Assembly (NCBI GenBank): GCA_031275955.1
Contig: JAISNZ010000095.1
Coordinates: 1 to 37,591 of the forward strand
DNA: 37,591 nt
Direction: 5' to 3'
Source: Desulfovibrio sp.
GTDB lineage: Bacteria; Desulfobacterota; Desulfovibrionia; Desulfovibrionales; Desulfovibrionaceae
This document shows, in pieces, positions 6,773-15,174 of this stretch. Each line of letters opens with the position of its first letter. The first letter of the stretch is position 1. A model generated the notes under the pieces. It saw nothing but the letters and a program-made list of their open reading frames with translations, did not search any database and was not told the origin of the DNA. The position numbers were made by a program, and so were the translations under genes.

Positions 6773-7342
6773 TCAGATGCAGTCCTGCCATTTGGTCATT
6801 TTCCGGCGAAGATCTACGACTTCCCCGTCAAGAATGAAGGTGCCGTCCCCAACGGCATGAAAGGAACGCCCGTCAGGGGGCGAGGGGTTCCGCCAGGCCC
6901 TGACGCCCTGGAGAACAAAGAAGTTGTACTCGTCCGCAAGTTTCCGGTTTACCAGACGGCATTCAAGATTGCACAGGCATTCCGCCACCAGCGGAGCCTG
7001 AACTTCCTGCGCCGGCTGCGGGGTCAGCTGGAAGACGGAGAATTTGTCCATTGTTTCGCCGGAGCAATTGCCGATCTCCACCACCTGGGTCAGCAGGTCC
7101 GCGGGAGGAACGGCGACAACGCATTCGCCGGTCCCGACCAGCGCGGCATAGCTGAAATTCCAGGGGCCGAGGCAGATGCCGAGGGTGGGCTCAAAGCCCA
7201 TGGAGGCATGGCAACTGACGGTCATCAGATTGCTTTTGCCCTTGTGCCGCGTGGAGATCAGCAGAACTGGCCCGGATTCGACAAAGGTGAAGGCCCGGTT
7301 CAGCGGAAATGCGACCTGCCGCGGCGCCTTTTTCCCGGACAT
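6773..7342 (-). CDS. Flavin reductase-like protein (flavoredoxin type)
   Basis: This 189-residue protein has the flavin reductase-like FMN-binding split-barrel fold. The N-terminal part (GPVLLISTRHKGKSNLMTVSCHASMGFEPTLG) matches the FMN-binding strand region of this family. Desulfovibrio flavoredoxins belong to it and pass electrons in sulfur metabolism. The C-terminal segment (FHAVGDGTFILDGEVVDLRRKM) is also typical. The protein is cytoplasmic and probably binds FMN non-covalently. A GGAG lies about 12 bases before the ATG. Its physiological partner is not visible; the neighbours are tag and an exported protein of unknown role. Confidence 0.82.
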   Translation of the reverse strand: MSGKKAPRQVAFPLNRAFTFVESGPVLLISTRHKGKSNLMTVSCHASMGFEPTLGICLGPWNFSYAALVGTGECVVAVPPADLLTQVVEIGNCSGETMDKFSVFQLTPQPAQEVQAPLVAECLCNLECRLVNRKLADEYNFFVLQGVRAWRNPSPPDGRSFHAVGDGTFILDGEVVDLRRKMTKWQDCI

Positions 7343-7421
7343 GAGATGTTTCTCCGCGGAATTCTTTCCCGCGCGGCCCCGGACGAAGGCCGGCCAGCGG
7401 CGATTTCCTGCTGAAATTGCG

Positions 7422-7892
7422 CTAATACGTCCATTTTCCCTTGATATACTTGATCAATTCAGTCAAGGGAGCCCGCCGCCGGACCGTGAAGGGACCGTTC
7501 AGGGCATCCGCCCGATTCCGGGCGGTGCAGACATATTCGACCTCGACATAGTCCAGATAGCCGACATAGGCCACGGCTTTGTTGTCTTCCGGCTGCCTGT
7601 ACGATGTGGCCAAGGTGTTCGGATCCACTTCAATATAGCGGGCCGTAAAGGTTCCGTCGGCGTTCTGGACCACCTCCTTTTTCGAGGCGGAAGGCAGCAC
7701 CGCGCGGTTGATGGAGGAGATGGTCTGCCGGGCGAAGGCGTCCAGTTTCTTCTGGACCTGATCGTCGGCAGAAGCGCTTTGGGGGGAAAGGAGTTTCTGG
7801 GGCGCCGACTTTCCTTCCACCGGGGAAGGCACGGCCAGGACAAGGCAGAGGGCCGCCGCGAAAAAGACGCGGCCGGGAAAAAAAGGCTTCAT
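7422..7892 (-). CDS. Small exported protein of unknown function
   Basis: This 156-residue protein has a signal peptide (MKPFFPGRVFFAAALCLVLAV, cleavage probably near residue 27) and no later membrane segment, so it should be periplasmic. The mature part has a helix-like stretch with many Gln and Lys (about 35-60) followed by strand-rich sequence such as TFTARYIEVDPNTL and VAYVGYLDYVEVEYVC. I do not recognise the family. It lies between the flavin reductase gene and the VWA-OmpA gene, separated from the latter by a strong terminator, so it is probably expressed separately. Confidence 0.7.
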   Translation of the reverse strand: MKPFFPGRVFFAAALCLVLAVPSPVEGKSAPQKLLSPQSASADDQVQKKLDAFARQTISSINRAVLPSASKKEVVQNADGTFTARYIEVDPNTLATSYRQPEDNKAVAYVGYLDYVEVEYVCTARNRADALNGPFTVRRRAPLTELIKYIKGKWTY

Positions 7893-7978
7893 GAGTATAC
7901 CATTTTTCCTGTCAATATCCCGCCATTCCCCGCCGCCCGAGCGCGGGCGGGGCAGCCGGAACCGGCGTCCAGCATTGG

Positions 7979-8014
7979 AAAAAAGGCCCGGCGCGTCAGG
8001 CCGGGCCTTTTTTC
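7979..8014 (-). terminator. Strong bidirectional intrinsic terminator
   Basis: AAGGCCCGGC and GCCGGGCCTT form a long G/C stem around a short loop, with A-run and T-run on opposite sides. It therefore works on either strand. It lies 12 bases past the stop codon of the VWA-OmpA gene. It is the clearest intrinsic terminator in the window. Confidence 0.88.
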
Positions 8015-8026
8015 AGCAAGAGGGAT

Positions 8027-9022
8027 TTAGCGGAAGTCGATTTCCGCGCGACGGTTCAGACGACGGCCTTCTTCCGTGCTGTTGTCGAACTTCGGCTGGC
8101 TTTCCCCGTATCCGCGCGTGGTAATCCTGGCGGCAGGGATACCCTTCTGGACCAGATAGGCCTTTACCGCGGCCGCGCGGCGTTCGGACAGACGCTGGTT
8201 GTATTCTTCGGAACCAACGCTGCAGGTATGTCCGCCGATTTCCACCTGGCTCTGGTTGATCAGCTTGGCCACTTCATCCAGGATGGGAGTGGATTCGCGG
8301 GTCAGCGAGGAGGAGTCAAAGGCGAACTGCACGCTGCGCAGCACAACGCCCCGGCCAAGGAAGACGTCCTGGACGAACTGTTCCACCGCGGCGTCGCTGG
8401 CGAGCAGATCGGCGGCCTTCACGGAAACGCTGCAGCTGGGCTGCAGAGCGCTGATGCTGTCAAGAGTGGCCTGCCCCGCCGGAGAATCCGCCAGGGAAAT
8501 CACATGAAGGCACAGGCCGGGATTCGCGCGCAGAGTGTCCTGCGCCGCGGCGAGGGGGTCATAGCCGGTATTGCTCTCGCCGTCGCTGACAAGGATAACG
8601 GCGGTGGGCCGGGGCAGGGAGCCATACAGCTTGTTGCTCCAGGTTTCAATGCCGTCGCCCATGGGCGTCAGCCGGGAAAACACTTCATAGGTGCCTTTCA
8701 AGGAAGCGATGCTCGCGCCGAATTCTCCCCTGTTGTACGGACGCTGGGCAAGGATTTCCTTGCTGGGCGCGAAGTAATGGATGCTGCCGGAATACCCCAG
8801 CTCCGGAATGCGATCGTTGATCTTGGTCAGGACGGTCTTGGCCAGGGCAAATTTGAGGGCCTTCAGTTCCTTGTGCTTCAGCATCATCGACCCGGAATAG
8901 TCGACGAGGAAATCAAAGCTGGAAACTTTGGCCTTCAGACCCGGGCTCGGCGCGGCCATGGCCGTTGCGGCAAAGACCAAAGTCAGAGCCAGGGCTACAG
9001 TGAGTAAAGAAAAACGTTTCAT
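8027..9022 (-). CDS. Periplasmic VWA-OmpA fusion protein
   Basis: This 331-residue protein has three parts. A signal peptide (cleavage near AMA at 23) is followed by a von Willebrand factor A domain (about 35-215) with the metal-binding MIDAS motif DYSGS at 41-45, the TPMGDG loop and VSDGES. A C-terminal OmpA-like peptidoglycan-binding domain (about 225-331) contains FAFDSSSLTRESTPILDEVA, GGHTCSVGSEEYNQRLSERRA and RRLNRRAEI. The OmpA part should bind the diaminopimelate of the cell wall while the VWA part binds a protein partner. The ATG has GGAGGAG upstream, so expression may be high. The partner is not evident locally. Confidence 0.9.
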   Translation of the reverse strand: MKRFSLLTVALALTLVFAATAMAAPSPGLKAKVSSFDFLVDYSGSMMLKHKELKALKFALAKTVLTKINDRIPELGYSGSIHYFAPSKEILAQRPYNRGEFGASIASLKGTYEVFSRLTPMGDGIETWSNKLYGSLPRPTAVILVSDGESNTGYDPLAAAQDTLRANPGLCLHVISLADSPAGQATLDSISALQPSCSVSVKAADLLASDAAVEQFVQDVFLGRGVVLRSVQFAFDSSSLTRESTPILDEVAKLINQSQVEIGGHTCSVGSEEYNQRLSERRAAAVKAYLVQKGIPAARITTRGYGESQPKFDNSTEEGRRLNRRAEIDFR

Positions 9023-9087
9023 GCGCTCCTCCAGAAGGTAAAGTGAACGGGCGTGTAGGCGAAAAAATCACGTTTGCTGGTCCTCAG

Positions 9088-9116
9088 GGAATAGCCATTT
9101 CTTCGCCAAAACACAA
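9088..9116 (-). promoter_or_regulatory. Possible sigma70 promoter of the VWA-OmpA gene
   Basis: On the minus strand TTGTGT (9116-9111) and TATTCC (9093-9088) are 17 bp apart, about 65 bp before the start codon. The hexamers are only partial matches. The rest of 9023-9165 shows nothing else. Confidence 0.3.
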
Positions 9117-9165
9117 GTTGTTATTCCCGTGCAGGTCATTATTTTCCTTATTTTCTTATGCCCCG

Positions 9166-10554
9166 TCACTCCGGCGATCCTGCCCCCCCGTTTTCCGTGG
9201 CGGCCGTCATAGCGGATTCAAGGGCTTCGTCAAGAGTCGGATGGGCAAAAAATACCGGCAGGGGCGCGTTTCTGCGCGCCTGCTTTTCCACCAGCAGGGC
9301 GGAGGCGCCCGCCAGATGGGAAACGTCGTGCCCCACGGCGCACACCGCCCGCAGACGCGAACCGGTCCAGAGCATTTTCACAAACCCCTGGGCCTGTCCG
9401 GAACTCTGGGCAATGGGATTTTCCGCCAGCATGGCCCGGGAAAGCTCATAGGCTTCCTGGTTCCGGGCAAGTTCCTTTTCCGTGGGCCCCACGCGCATGA
9501 CCTCCACAGAGCCGTAAAGGCAGGAAGGCACGGGCGGCGGCGAGTATGGGGCGCCGACCCGCCCGGCGGCATGGGCCACGGCGTACCTGGCCTGATGATC
9601 CGCCGCGTGGGCCAGCAGCGTGCGGCCGTTGCAGTCGCCCACGGCGTATATATTTTCGGCGCAACGCAGGGTCTCGTCCGTTTCCAGACTTCCGTTGGGA
9701 CGCAAGGCAAGCCCCGCCGCCTCCGTTCCCAGGCCGGCGGTATTGGCCCGTCTGCCCACGGCCAGGAGCGAGAGGGAAGCCGCAAGCTCTTCCCCGGATT
9801 CAAAAACCAGACGGGAGGCGCCGTCCGCCGTCGTCACCGAGGCGATCCTTTTGCCCGTATGGATGATCCAGCCTTCCCGGCGAAAATGCCGCTGCAGGAG
9901 ATCGCCCACATCCGGGTCCTCGGCGGGCAGAATCTGGGGCAACCCTTCCACAAGAAGAATTTTTGTCCCCAGCCGGTGGAAAAACTCCCCCAATTCCAGG
10001 CCGATGGCCCCGGCCCCGATGATCAGCAGACTTTCCGGCGCCTCCTTCAGATTCAGAACGCCCGCGGAAGAAAGCACCGTCTGTCCGTCCGGCCTGAGTC
10101 CCGGAAAGGAGGCCGGCACGGACCCCGCCGCCAGAATGCAGCGGGCGAAGGAAAGGGAGACCTCTTTTTCCCCGCCGGCCGGACTGACGCGGACGGATTG
10201 CGGCCCGGTAAAGACCGCCTTTCCCCGGAGCAGGGTCACCCCCGCTTCCGCCAGCTGCCTTTCCAGTCCCGCGCGCGACCCCTGGACAAAACGATCCTTG
10301 CGCGCCTGGAGGGCGGAAAGATTGAAAAGGACATCCCCCGAGGCCGTCCGGTATTTTTTCTGCGTCTCCAACAAGGGGAGAAGCCGGGTGCTCCCCAGAA
10401 GAAATTTTGTGGGAATGCAGCCGGTATTCAGGCAGGTCCCGCCCGGAAAGCCTGACTCCGCCAGAACCGTGGAGAATCCGGCCGCGGCGCCGTCCCGGGC
10501 GGCCCGGCTGCCTGCCGGGCCGCTGCCGATCACCAGAAGATCAACGCTCTTCAT
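9166..10554 (-). CDS. lpdA: Dihydrolipoamide dehydrogenase-like flavoprotein
   Basis: This 462-residue protein belongs to the class I pyridine nucleotide-disulfide oxidoreductases. The FAD-binding GSGPAGSRAA lies at residues 10-19. The redox-active disulfide motif GGTCLNTGCIPTK lies at about 38-50. The NAD-binding GAGAIGLELGEFF and the second FAD motif IYAVGDCNG follow. The C-terminal interface domain carries the catalytic HPTLDE pair. These features fit dihydrolipoamide dehydrogenase, which reoxidises lipoyl groups with NAD+. No 2-oxoacid dehydrogenase or glycine-cleavage gene is adjacent, so the partner complex is unknown and a different disulfide substrate is possible. AAGGAG lies 10 bases before the ATG. 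Confidence 0.85.
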   Translation of the reverse strand: MKSVDLLVIGSGPAGSRAARDGAAAGFSTVLAESGFPGGTCLNTGCIPTKFLLGSTRLLPLLETQKKYRTASGDVLFNLSALQARKDRFVQGSRAGLERQLAEAGVTLLRGKAVFTGPQSVRVSPAGGEKEVSLSFARCILAAGSVPASFPGLRPDGQTVLSSAGVLNLKEAPESLLIIGAGAIGLELGEFFHRLGTKILLVEGLPQILPAEDPDVGDLLQRHFRREGWIIHTGKRIASVTTADGASRLVFESGEELAASLSLLAVGRRANTAGLGTEAAGLALRPNGSLETDETLRCAENIYAVGDCNGRTLLAHAADHQARYAVAHAAGRVGAPYSPPPVPSCLYGSVEVMRVGPTEKELARNQEAYELSRAMLAENPIAQSSGQAQGFVKMLWTGSRLRAVCAVGHDVSHLAGASALLVEKQARRNAPLPVFFAHPTLDEALESAMTAATENGGAGSPE

Positions 10555-10654
10555 AACTTTTGTACTCCTTACTGCCGGGCCGGAATCCGAAACAGACCGG
10601 GCGCCCTCTCAGAAGGGCGGGCCGCCCTTGCGCCCGAAAGACAAGCGGGCCGCC

Positions 10655-11068
10655 TCAAGGCGCATCCGGGCGGACGGGCAGGCCCAGTTTGGCGACCTCC
10701 CGCAACAGGGACTCTTTATGGATGGGCTTGACAATATAGCTGGTGGCTTCGCCCAGAAAAAAAGCGTCGTGCAGCTCCTCGGCGTCATCCAGGCCGGAGA
10801 CCATAATCACCTTGGCCCGCCTGTCGGAGCCGATGCCCAGCTCTTTTTCGATTTCCCGGATTTCCCGCAGGGCCTGCTGCCCGTCCATATGGGGCATGAG
10901 GATGTCCAGAGTCACCAGGGAATAAGGCTCGCCGTCCTTGTGGGCCTGGGAAAAGGCGGCCACGCACTCATCCCCGTCCACGGCCACATCCACCTCGCCG
11001 AAAGGACGCAACAGCCTCCGCATGAGCAGCCGCGCTTCAGAGTCGTCGTCAACCACGAGAAAACGCAT
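10655..11068 (-). CDS. CheY-like single-domain response regulator
   Basis: This 137-residue protein is only a receiver domain. The acidic pocket VVDDD is at residues 5-9, the phospho-acceptor Asp lies in LDILMPHMDG near 55, and the invariant Lys lies in YIVKP near 116. The usual Thr switch position is Ser (MVSGLDD). With no output domain it probably works by protein-protein contact. No histidine kinase is nearby, so its input is unknown. GAGGAG precedes the ATG. It lies upstream of the lpdA-like gene on the same strand and diverges from the cpoB-dprA-xer operon. Confidence 0.9.
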   Translation of the reverse strand: MRFLVVDDDSEARLLMRRLLRPFGEVDVAVDGDECVAAFSQAHKDGEPYSLVTLDILMPHMDGQQALREIREIEKELGIGSDRRAKVIMVSGLDDAEELHDAFFLGEATSYIVKPIHKESLLREVAKLGLPVRPDAP

Positions 11069-11248
11069 GCAAAAAAACTCCTCTCCCCAAGTTATGAGCA
11101 GAATACACTTTAATCCCCCTTCAGCCCGAAGGTCAAGCGCTTATCCGGCCAGTCGCCTGCTCCTCCTTTTTGAGACTCCTCAGCGGTCAATTCATTTGTT
11201 ACCTGTACCGGTCATATCATGCGCTCGCGACACTCGCGGCACTTTGTC

Positions 11249-11277
11249 TTGAAATAGGGCTCGTTCTACCCTATCAT
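11249..11277 (+). promoter_or_regulatory. sigma70 promoter of the cpoB-dprA-xer operon
   Basis: TTGAAA (11249-11254) and TATCAT (11272-11277) are exactly 17 bp apart, placing transcription start near 11284 and giving a leader of about 50 nt. Confidence 0.6.
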
Positions 11278-11287
11278 GCCTCCCATA

Positions 11288-11306
11288 TTCCGCGCGCCGC
11301 GCGGAA
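11288..11306 (+). promoter_or_regulatory. 8-bp hairpin at the start of the cpoB leader
   Basis: TTCCGCGC and GCGCGGAA form a perfect stem with a 3-nt loop, just a few bases after the predicted transcription start. Such a 5' hairpin would stabilise the transcript. A regulatory role is inference. Confidence 0.45.
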
Positions 11307-11336
11307 AGCCTCCGCCAACGCCGCTGCAGGTGCCGC

Positions 11337-12146
11337 ATGCGAAGTTCTGTTTGCCGTGTTCTTCTGGCCGGAATAGGTCTGATCCTCGCCGGCTGCGCCG
11401 CCGCCGGCACAGAGGAAAGCCTGGACGGGCCTGAAGCCCGGAGCCAGGCGGAAATGCTCCTGGATTTGCGTCTGGGCCATCTGGAAGACAGGCTGAACGC
11501 GGTGGAAACCGCTGTGGGCGAATTGCGCGAATCTCCGGAGAGGTTTCGCGGCAGGCCCCTTGCGGACGCCGCGCCGCGAGCCGCCGCCGGCACTGCGGCC
11601 TCCCCCGCGCCGCGGGCAAGGCCCGTCTCCGCCGGAGGCGCCCCTTCCCCCGGGGAGGCGCCGCCCTCCTCCCCGGCCCCTCCGATCCTGCCTGGAGGGA
11701 GACGGGTTGCCCCTGATCCCCCGGCAGCCCCCGCCGGGGCGGCCTCCTCCCCTTCTTCCCTCCCCTCCGCCGGAGGCGCGGAGCAGGCCGCCTATGACGC
11801 GGCTCTGCGTCTCTATGAGCGCCACCAACCGGACGCGGCCCGGGAAGCCTTTCAGAACTTTCTCCGGCAATACCCGCAAAGCGCCCTCGCCCCCAATGCC
11901 GTCTACTGGCTGGGCGAATCCCACTATGCCGCCGGCAGGCTGGATCTTGCCGTCATCCAGTTCAAAAAGGTGGCGGAAACATATCCGCGGCACGCCAAGG
12001 CCGCCGCGGCCCTGCTCAAGGCGGGCTATGCCTACGCGCGGCTTGGCGACAAAGAAAATGCCCGCTTTTACTGGCAGATCCTCCTCGACGATTTTCCGGA
12101 CTCCGCCCCGGCAGCCCTGGCCAGAAAGCGGCTGGCCGGGCTGTAA
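11337..12146 (+). CDS. CpoB/YbgF-like TPR lipoprotein
   Basis: This 269-residue protein has a lipoprotein signal, with lipobox LAGC ending at C20, so it should be anchored in a membrane facing the periplasm. Residues about 35-65 form a coiled-coil-like segment (EMLLDLRLGHLEDRLNAVE), followed by a long Pro/Ala-rich linker (about 75-145). A C-terminal TPR domain follows (about 147-269: YDAALRLYERHQPDAAREAF, AVYWLGESHYAAGRLDLAV). This is the CpoB/YbgF layout, a protein that coordinates cell-wall synthesis and the Tol-Pal system during division. CpoB of E. coli is periplasmic, not lipidated, so the anchor is a difference. The ribosome-binding site is weak. dprA begins 20 bp downstream. Confidence 0.82.
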   Translation: MRSSVCRVLLAGIGLILAGCAAAGTEESLDGPEARSQAEMLLDLRLGHLEDRLNAVETAVGELRESPERFRGRPLADAAPRAAAGTAASPAPRARPVSAGGAPSPGEAPPSSPAPPILPGGRRVAPDPPAAPAGAASSPSSLPSAGGAEQAAYDAALRLYERHQPDAAREAFQNFLRQYPQSALAPNAVYWLGESHYAAGRLDLAVIQFKKVAETYPRHAKAAAALLKAGYAYARLGDKENARFYWQILLDDFPDSAPAALARKRLAGL

Positions 12147-12165
12147 TTCCCTTTCCGGATCACCC

Positions 12166-13497
12166 ATGGCGGTCTTCACCCTTCTGAGCGACTCCGGACG
12201 AAAGGAACTCTGGGCTTGCCTGGCCTTGCGCCATGCCGCGGGCATCGGCCCGTTACGGAGCATGCGCCTTCTGGAAGCCTACGGCTCCGCTCTGGCCGCC
12301 GTCGAAGCCGCCCTGGCCGCCCCTGCCGCCTGGGCGGAAGAGGGCCTGATCCCTGAGGCAATCGCCCGGGACTTCTCCCGGAAACAATGGCTGGAAGCGG
12401 CCCGGGCCGAGTGGAACGCCTTGCGCCGTTCCGGGTTTTCCTTTCTGCTGCAGGGGGATCCTGACTATCCTCCCCTCCTGCGCGCCATCCCGGACGCCCC
12501 GCTCCTGCTCTACTATAAAGGGAATCTTGAACTCTTGCGCGCTCCGGCCGTCGGCGTGGTGGGATCCCGGGACTGCACCAGAGAAGGTCTGGCGGTGACC
12601 GCCTTCTTTGCCCGCGCCCTTTCCCGCGCCGGGGTGACGATCATTTCCGGGCTGGCCAGGGGCATTGACCGGGCCGCCCATCTGGCGGGCCTGGAGGGGC
12701 CGGGACGCTCCATCGCCCTCCTGGGAACCGGGATTGATCGCCTCTACCCCCGGCACAACGCGGATCTGGCGGAAAAAATGGAGACCCTGGGACTGCTCCT
12801 GTCCGAATTTCCCCCGGGAACGCCGGCCGCCCCGCATCATTTTCCCATCCGGAACCGCCTGATCAGCGGACTGGCCCGCGGCATCCTGGTGGTGGAGGCG
12901 GCCGCCCGGAGCGGCAGCCTGATCACCGCCCGCCTGGCCCTGGAACAGGGCCGGGAGGTTTTCGCCGTGCCCGGGCACACCATGGCCGCCGTGTCCGAAG
13001 GCTGCCGCTCCCTCATCCGGCAAGGGGCCAAGGCCGTATTTTCCGCCGACGACATCCTGGCGGAACTTGCTCCCCTGCTTCAGCCGGAGGTCCGCCAGGC
13101 CCTGGACAAACGCTTCGCGGAGGAGAACCGGCGCAAAAAAAAGCCCGTTCCCCGCCGCAAGGCCGATGATCGCCACGAAGAGGCCCTGGCCACGGCGGAA
13201 AGCGTCCTCCCGGAAGGAGATCTTCCCTGGCTGGCCCCCAAAGAGTCCGACCGGCGGGAAAAGGCCCGGCCCCCGGCCCGGAAGCCAACGCCCCGCCCGG
13301 ATCTGAGTCCGCCGGAAGAGGCCGTCCTGGAGGCCCTGCTCGCGGGAAGGACGCACATTGACGAGCTTGCCCGGCGTCTGGACCAGGAAGTGGCCCGCCT
13401 GAGCGGCCTTTTGCTGATCCTGGAAATGCGGGGCCTGGTGGTCCGCCTGCCGGGGGCGATCTATGCCCGGCCGGAGACAGGGCATGGCGCCGCCTGA
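12166..13497 (+). CDS. dprA: DNA-processing protein DprA
   Basis: This 443-residue protein binds incoming single-stranded DNA in natural transformation and loads RecA. The N-terminal part (about 1-95) resembles the helix-hairpin-helix/SAM-like region (LRHAAGIGPLRSMRLLEAYG). The central Rossmann-like DprA domain (about 105-310) carries VGVVGSRDCTREG, ISGLARGIDRAAH, LGTGIDRLYPRHN and FPIRNRLISGLARGILVVEA. A charged linker (310-375) leads to a C-terminal winged-helix DML1-like domain. The frame stays open far upstream through cpoB, but homology begins only after the ATG at 12166. The 3' end overlaps the recombinase gene by 14 bp. No other competence genes are visible. Confidence 0.94.
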   Translation: MAVFTLLSDSGRKELWACLALRHAAGIGPLRSMRLLEAYGSALAAVEAALAAPAAWAEEGLIPEAIARDFSRKQWLEAARAEWNALRRSGFSFLLQGDPDYPPLLRAIPDAPLLLYYKGNLELLRAPAVGVVGSRDCTREGLAVTAFFARALSRAGVTIISGLARGIDRAAHLAGLEGPGRSIALLGTGIDRLYPRHNADLAEKMETLGLLLSEFPPGTPAAPHHFPIRNRLISGLARGILVVEAAARSGSLITARLALEQGREVFAVPGHTMAAVSEGCRSLIRQGAKAVFSADDILAELAPLLQPEVRQALDKRFAEENRRKKKPVPRRKADDRHEEALATAESVLPEGDLPWLAPKESDRREKARPPARKPTPRPDLSPPEEAVLEALLAGRTHIDELARRLDQEVARLSGLLLILEMRGLVVRLPGAIYARPETGHGAA

Positions 13498-14449
13498 CCG
13501 CCCGGTTCCGCCGGAATCTGTGGAGATGTTCCTGGCCCATCTGGAACTGGAAAGGGGATACTCCCCCGCCACAGTGGCGGCTTACGGCAATGATGTCCTG
13601 CAGTTTGAGGAGGTTCTGCTCCGGCAGGGGCTTTCCCTGGCCGAGCCGCAACGGGTGGAGCGCCGGCATGTGCGGAATTTTCTGGCTGACCTGCACCGCC
13701 TGGGCAGGCGCAAGACCTCCATGGGACGCAAGCTGGCCGCCCTGCGCTCCTTTTTCCGCTTCTGCGCCAGGATGCGCTTCATCACGGCTCTGCCCACAGA
13801 CGGAGTGGGCAACCCCCGCACGGAAAAACGGCACCCGGCCCTGCTCAATGTGGATCAGGCCTTTGCCCTGCTGGACACGGCGCCTTGCGGGAAACCCTCC
13901 GGAAAACGGCGGTCCCCCTCCGGCGAAGGCGCGGCAACGGCCCTGCAGGCCCGGGACATCTGTCTGGCGGAAATCCTGTACGGTTCCGGGCTGCGCGTTT
14001 CCGAGGCCCTGGCTCTCAACGCCGGCAGGCTGGAGACTGAGGCTAGAACCGTGCGCGTGCTCGGCAAGGGAGGCAAGGAGCGCCTGGCGCCGCTGACGGA
14101 CACCGCCCGGACCGCCCTGGCGAACTGGCTGTCCCTGCGCCCCCTCCTGGCGGCCCGGGGGGAACACGCCCTTTTCGTCGGGGCGCGCGGCAGGCGGCTG
14201 AACCGCCGCGAAGCCCAGCGCATCGTTGAAAATCTCTGCCGGAGGGCCGGGCTGCCGCACCCGGTTTCCCCCCACGGCCTGCGCCATTCCTTCGCCACCC
14301 ATCTCCTGGAAGCAGGCGCGGACCTGCGCAGCGTCCAGGAACTCCTCGGACACGCCCGGCTGACGACAACCCAGCGCTACACCCACCTGGATCTGGCCCG
14401 CCTGACGGCCGTATACGACAAGGCCCACCCCAAGGCCCGGGAAGAGTAA
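13484..14449 (+). CDS. xerC: Tyrosine recombinase XerC/XerD
   Basis: This 321-residue protein has the SAM-like N-terminal DNA-binding domain (about 12-100) and the tyrosine recombinase catalytic domain. The active-site set is complete: R171 (GLRVSEAL), K195 (LGKGGKER), H264 and R267 (HGLRHSF), H290 (LLGHARLTT) and Y299 (QRYTHLD). It should resolve chromosome dimers at dif with a second Xer protein or alone. An insert of about 20 residues (136-156, rich in Gly, Ser and Arg) precedes the catalytic core and is not typical of XerC. The ATG at 13484 has GGAGA upstream and is preferred over that at 13463. XerC or XerD cannot be settled from this sequence. Confidence 0.9.
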   Translation: MAPPDRPVPPESVEMFLAHLELERGYSPATVAAYGNDVLQFEEVLLRQGLSLAEPQRVERRHVRNFLADLHRLGRRKTSMGRKLAALRSFFRFCARMRFITALPTDGVGNPRTEKRHPALLNVDQAFALLDTAPCGKPSGKRRSPSGEGAATALQARDICLAEILYGSGLRVSEALALNAGRLETEARTVRVLGKGGKERLAPLTDTARTALANWLSLRPLLAARGEHALFVGARGRRLNRREAQRIVENLCRRAGLPHPVSPHGLRHSFATHLLEAGADLRSVQELLGHARLTTTQRYTHLDLARLTAVYDKAHPKAREE

Positions 14450-14493
14450 GGCACAGGAAAGACTGACGCCCTGGGGCTCCGCTCCGGACCCCG

Positions 14494-14516
14494 CCGGGGG
14501 GAAGGATTCCCCCCGG
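14494..14516. terminator. 10-bp hairpin between converging xer and iorB
   Basis: CCGGGGGGAA and TTCCCCCCGG form a perfect stem with loop GGA. It sits midway between two converging genes, so it could terminate both transcripts, though no U-tract follows. Confidence 0.5.
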
Positions 14517-14577
14517 ACCCCTCGTTTCGGATCGCTTTGCCCTATGTAAGGGGGATGCAGGGGAACCGTACGGCGTT

Positions 14578-15174
14578 TTATCGGGATTCCGGCCATTCCG
14601 CGCCTTTCGCGGCGGCGGCGAGGTTGGCGGGAACGAGTTTCGCGGGAAGGTAGGCGCGAATGGCGCTGGTCAGGGCCTCAAGGCCGAAGGGGAGGAGCCC
14701 CGAGGCGCAGAGAGCGCCCAGCATGGCGGCGTTGCCGCTCTGGGAGGAGCCGGCTGCCGCGCCGATGCCGCGGATGGGGAGAAACCAGGCCCTGGCGGCG
14801 ATTGCCCGGACAGCCTCCTGAATAGAGGACAGGGACGGCAGGCTTGCCTTGCCCGCGCTGACGGAGGAGGGGGGAAGAAAGTCCGTGGAAGAGAAAACAG
14901 CGCCGCCGGCTTTGAGGAAGGGCAGGCCGCGAAGGGTTTCCAGCGGCTCAAAGCCCAGAAGGATGTCGGCCTCTCCGGGGGAAAGGGTGGGGCTTTGCCA
15001 GCCGCCCAGAAGAATGGCGGATTCCACCACGCCGCCGCGCTGGGCCATGCCGTGGACCTCGCCGGAAACAACGGCCAGGTCCTGATCAAGGGCGAGGCGG
15101 GCAAAGAGGGTAGTGGCCGTGAGGGAACCCTGGCCGCCGACGCCGGTGAGATAGATGCGCAACCGGGTCTCCAT
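14578..15174 (-). CDS. iorB: Indolepyruvate ferredoxin oxidoreductase, beta subunit
   Basis: This 198-residue protein is the gamma-type subunit of 2-oxoacid:ferredoxin oxidoreductases. The N-terminal GVGGQGSLTATTLFARLA and HGMAQRGGVVESAI are the family signatures. With IorA it oxidatively decarboxylates aryl pyruvates from aromatic amino acids to aryl-acetyl-CoA, reducing ferredoxin. Its ATG overlaps the iorA stop codon by one base (TAATG), so translation is coupled. It is the last gene of the TPR-iorA-iorB operon. Confidence 0.92.
   Translation of the reverse strand: METRLRIYLTGVGGQGSLTATTLFARLALDQDLAVVSGEVHGMAQRGGVVESAILLGGWQSPTLSPGEADILLGFEPLETLRGLPFLKAGGAVFSSTDFLPPSSVSAGKASLPSLSSIQEAVRAIAARAWFLPIRGIGAAAGSSQSGNAAMLGALCASGLLPFGLEALTSAIRAYLPAKLVPANLAAAAKGAEWPESR

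Noticed and set aside
10613..10630. Terminator after the response regulator gene
   Set aside because: AAGGGC/GCCCTT pairs over six bases, but there is no T-run and the composition is so G/C-rich that chance pairing is likely.
11560..12165. Upstream extension of the dprA frame
   Set aside because: The Pro/Arg/Ser-rich stretch is the out-of-frame reading of cpoB; DprA similarity begins at the ATG at 12166.
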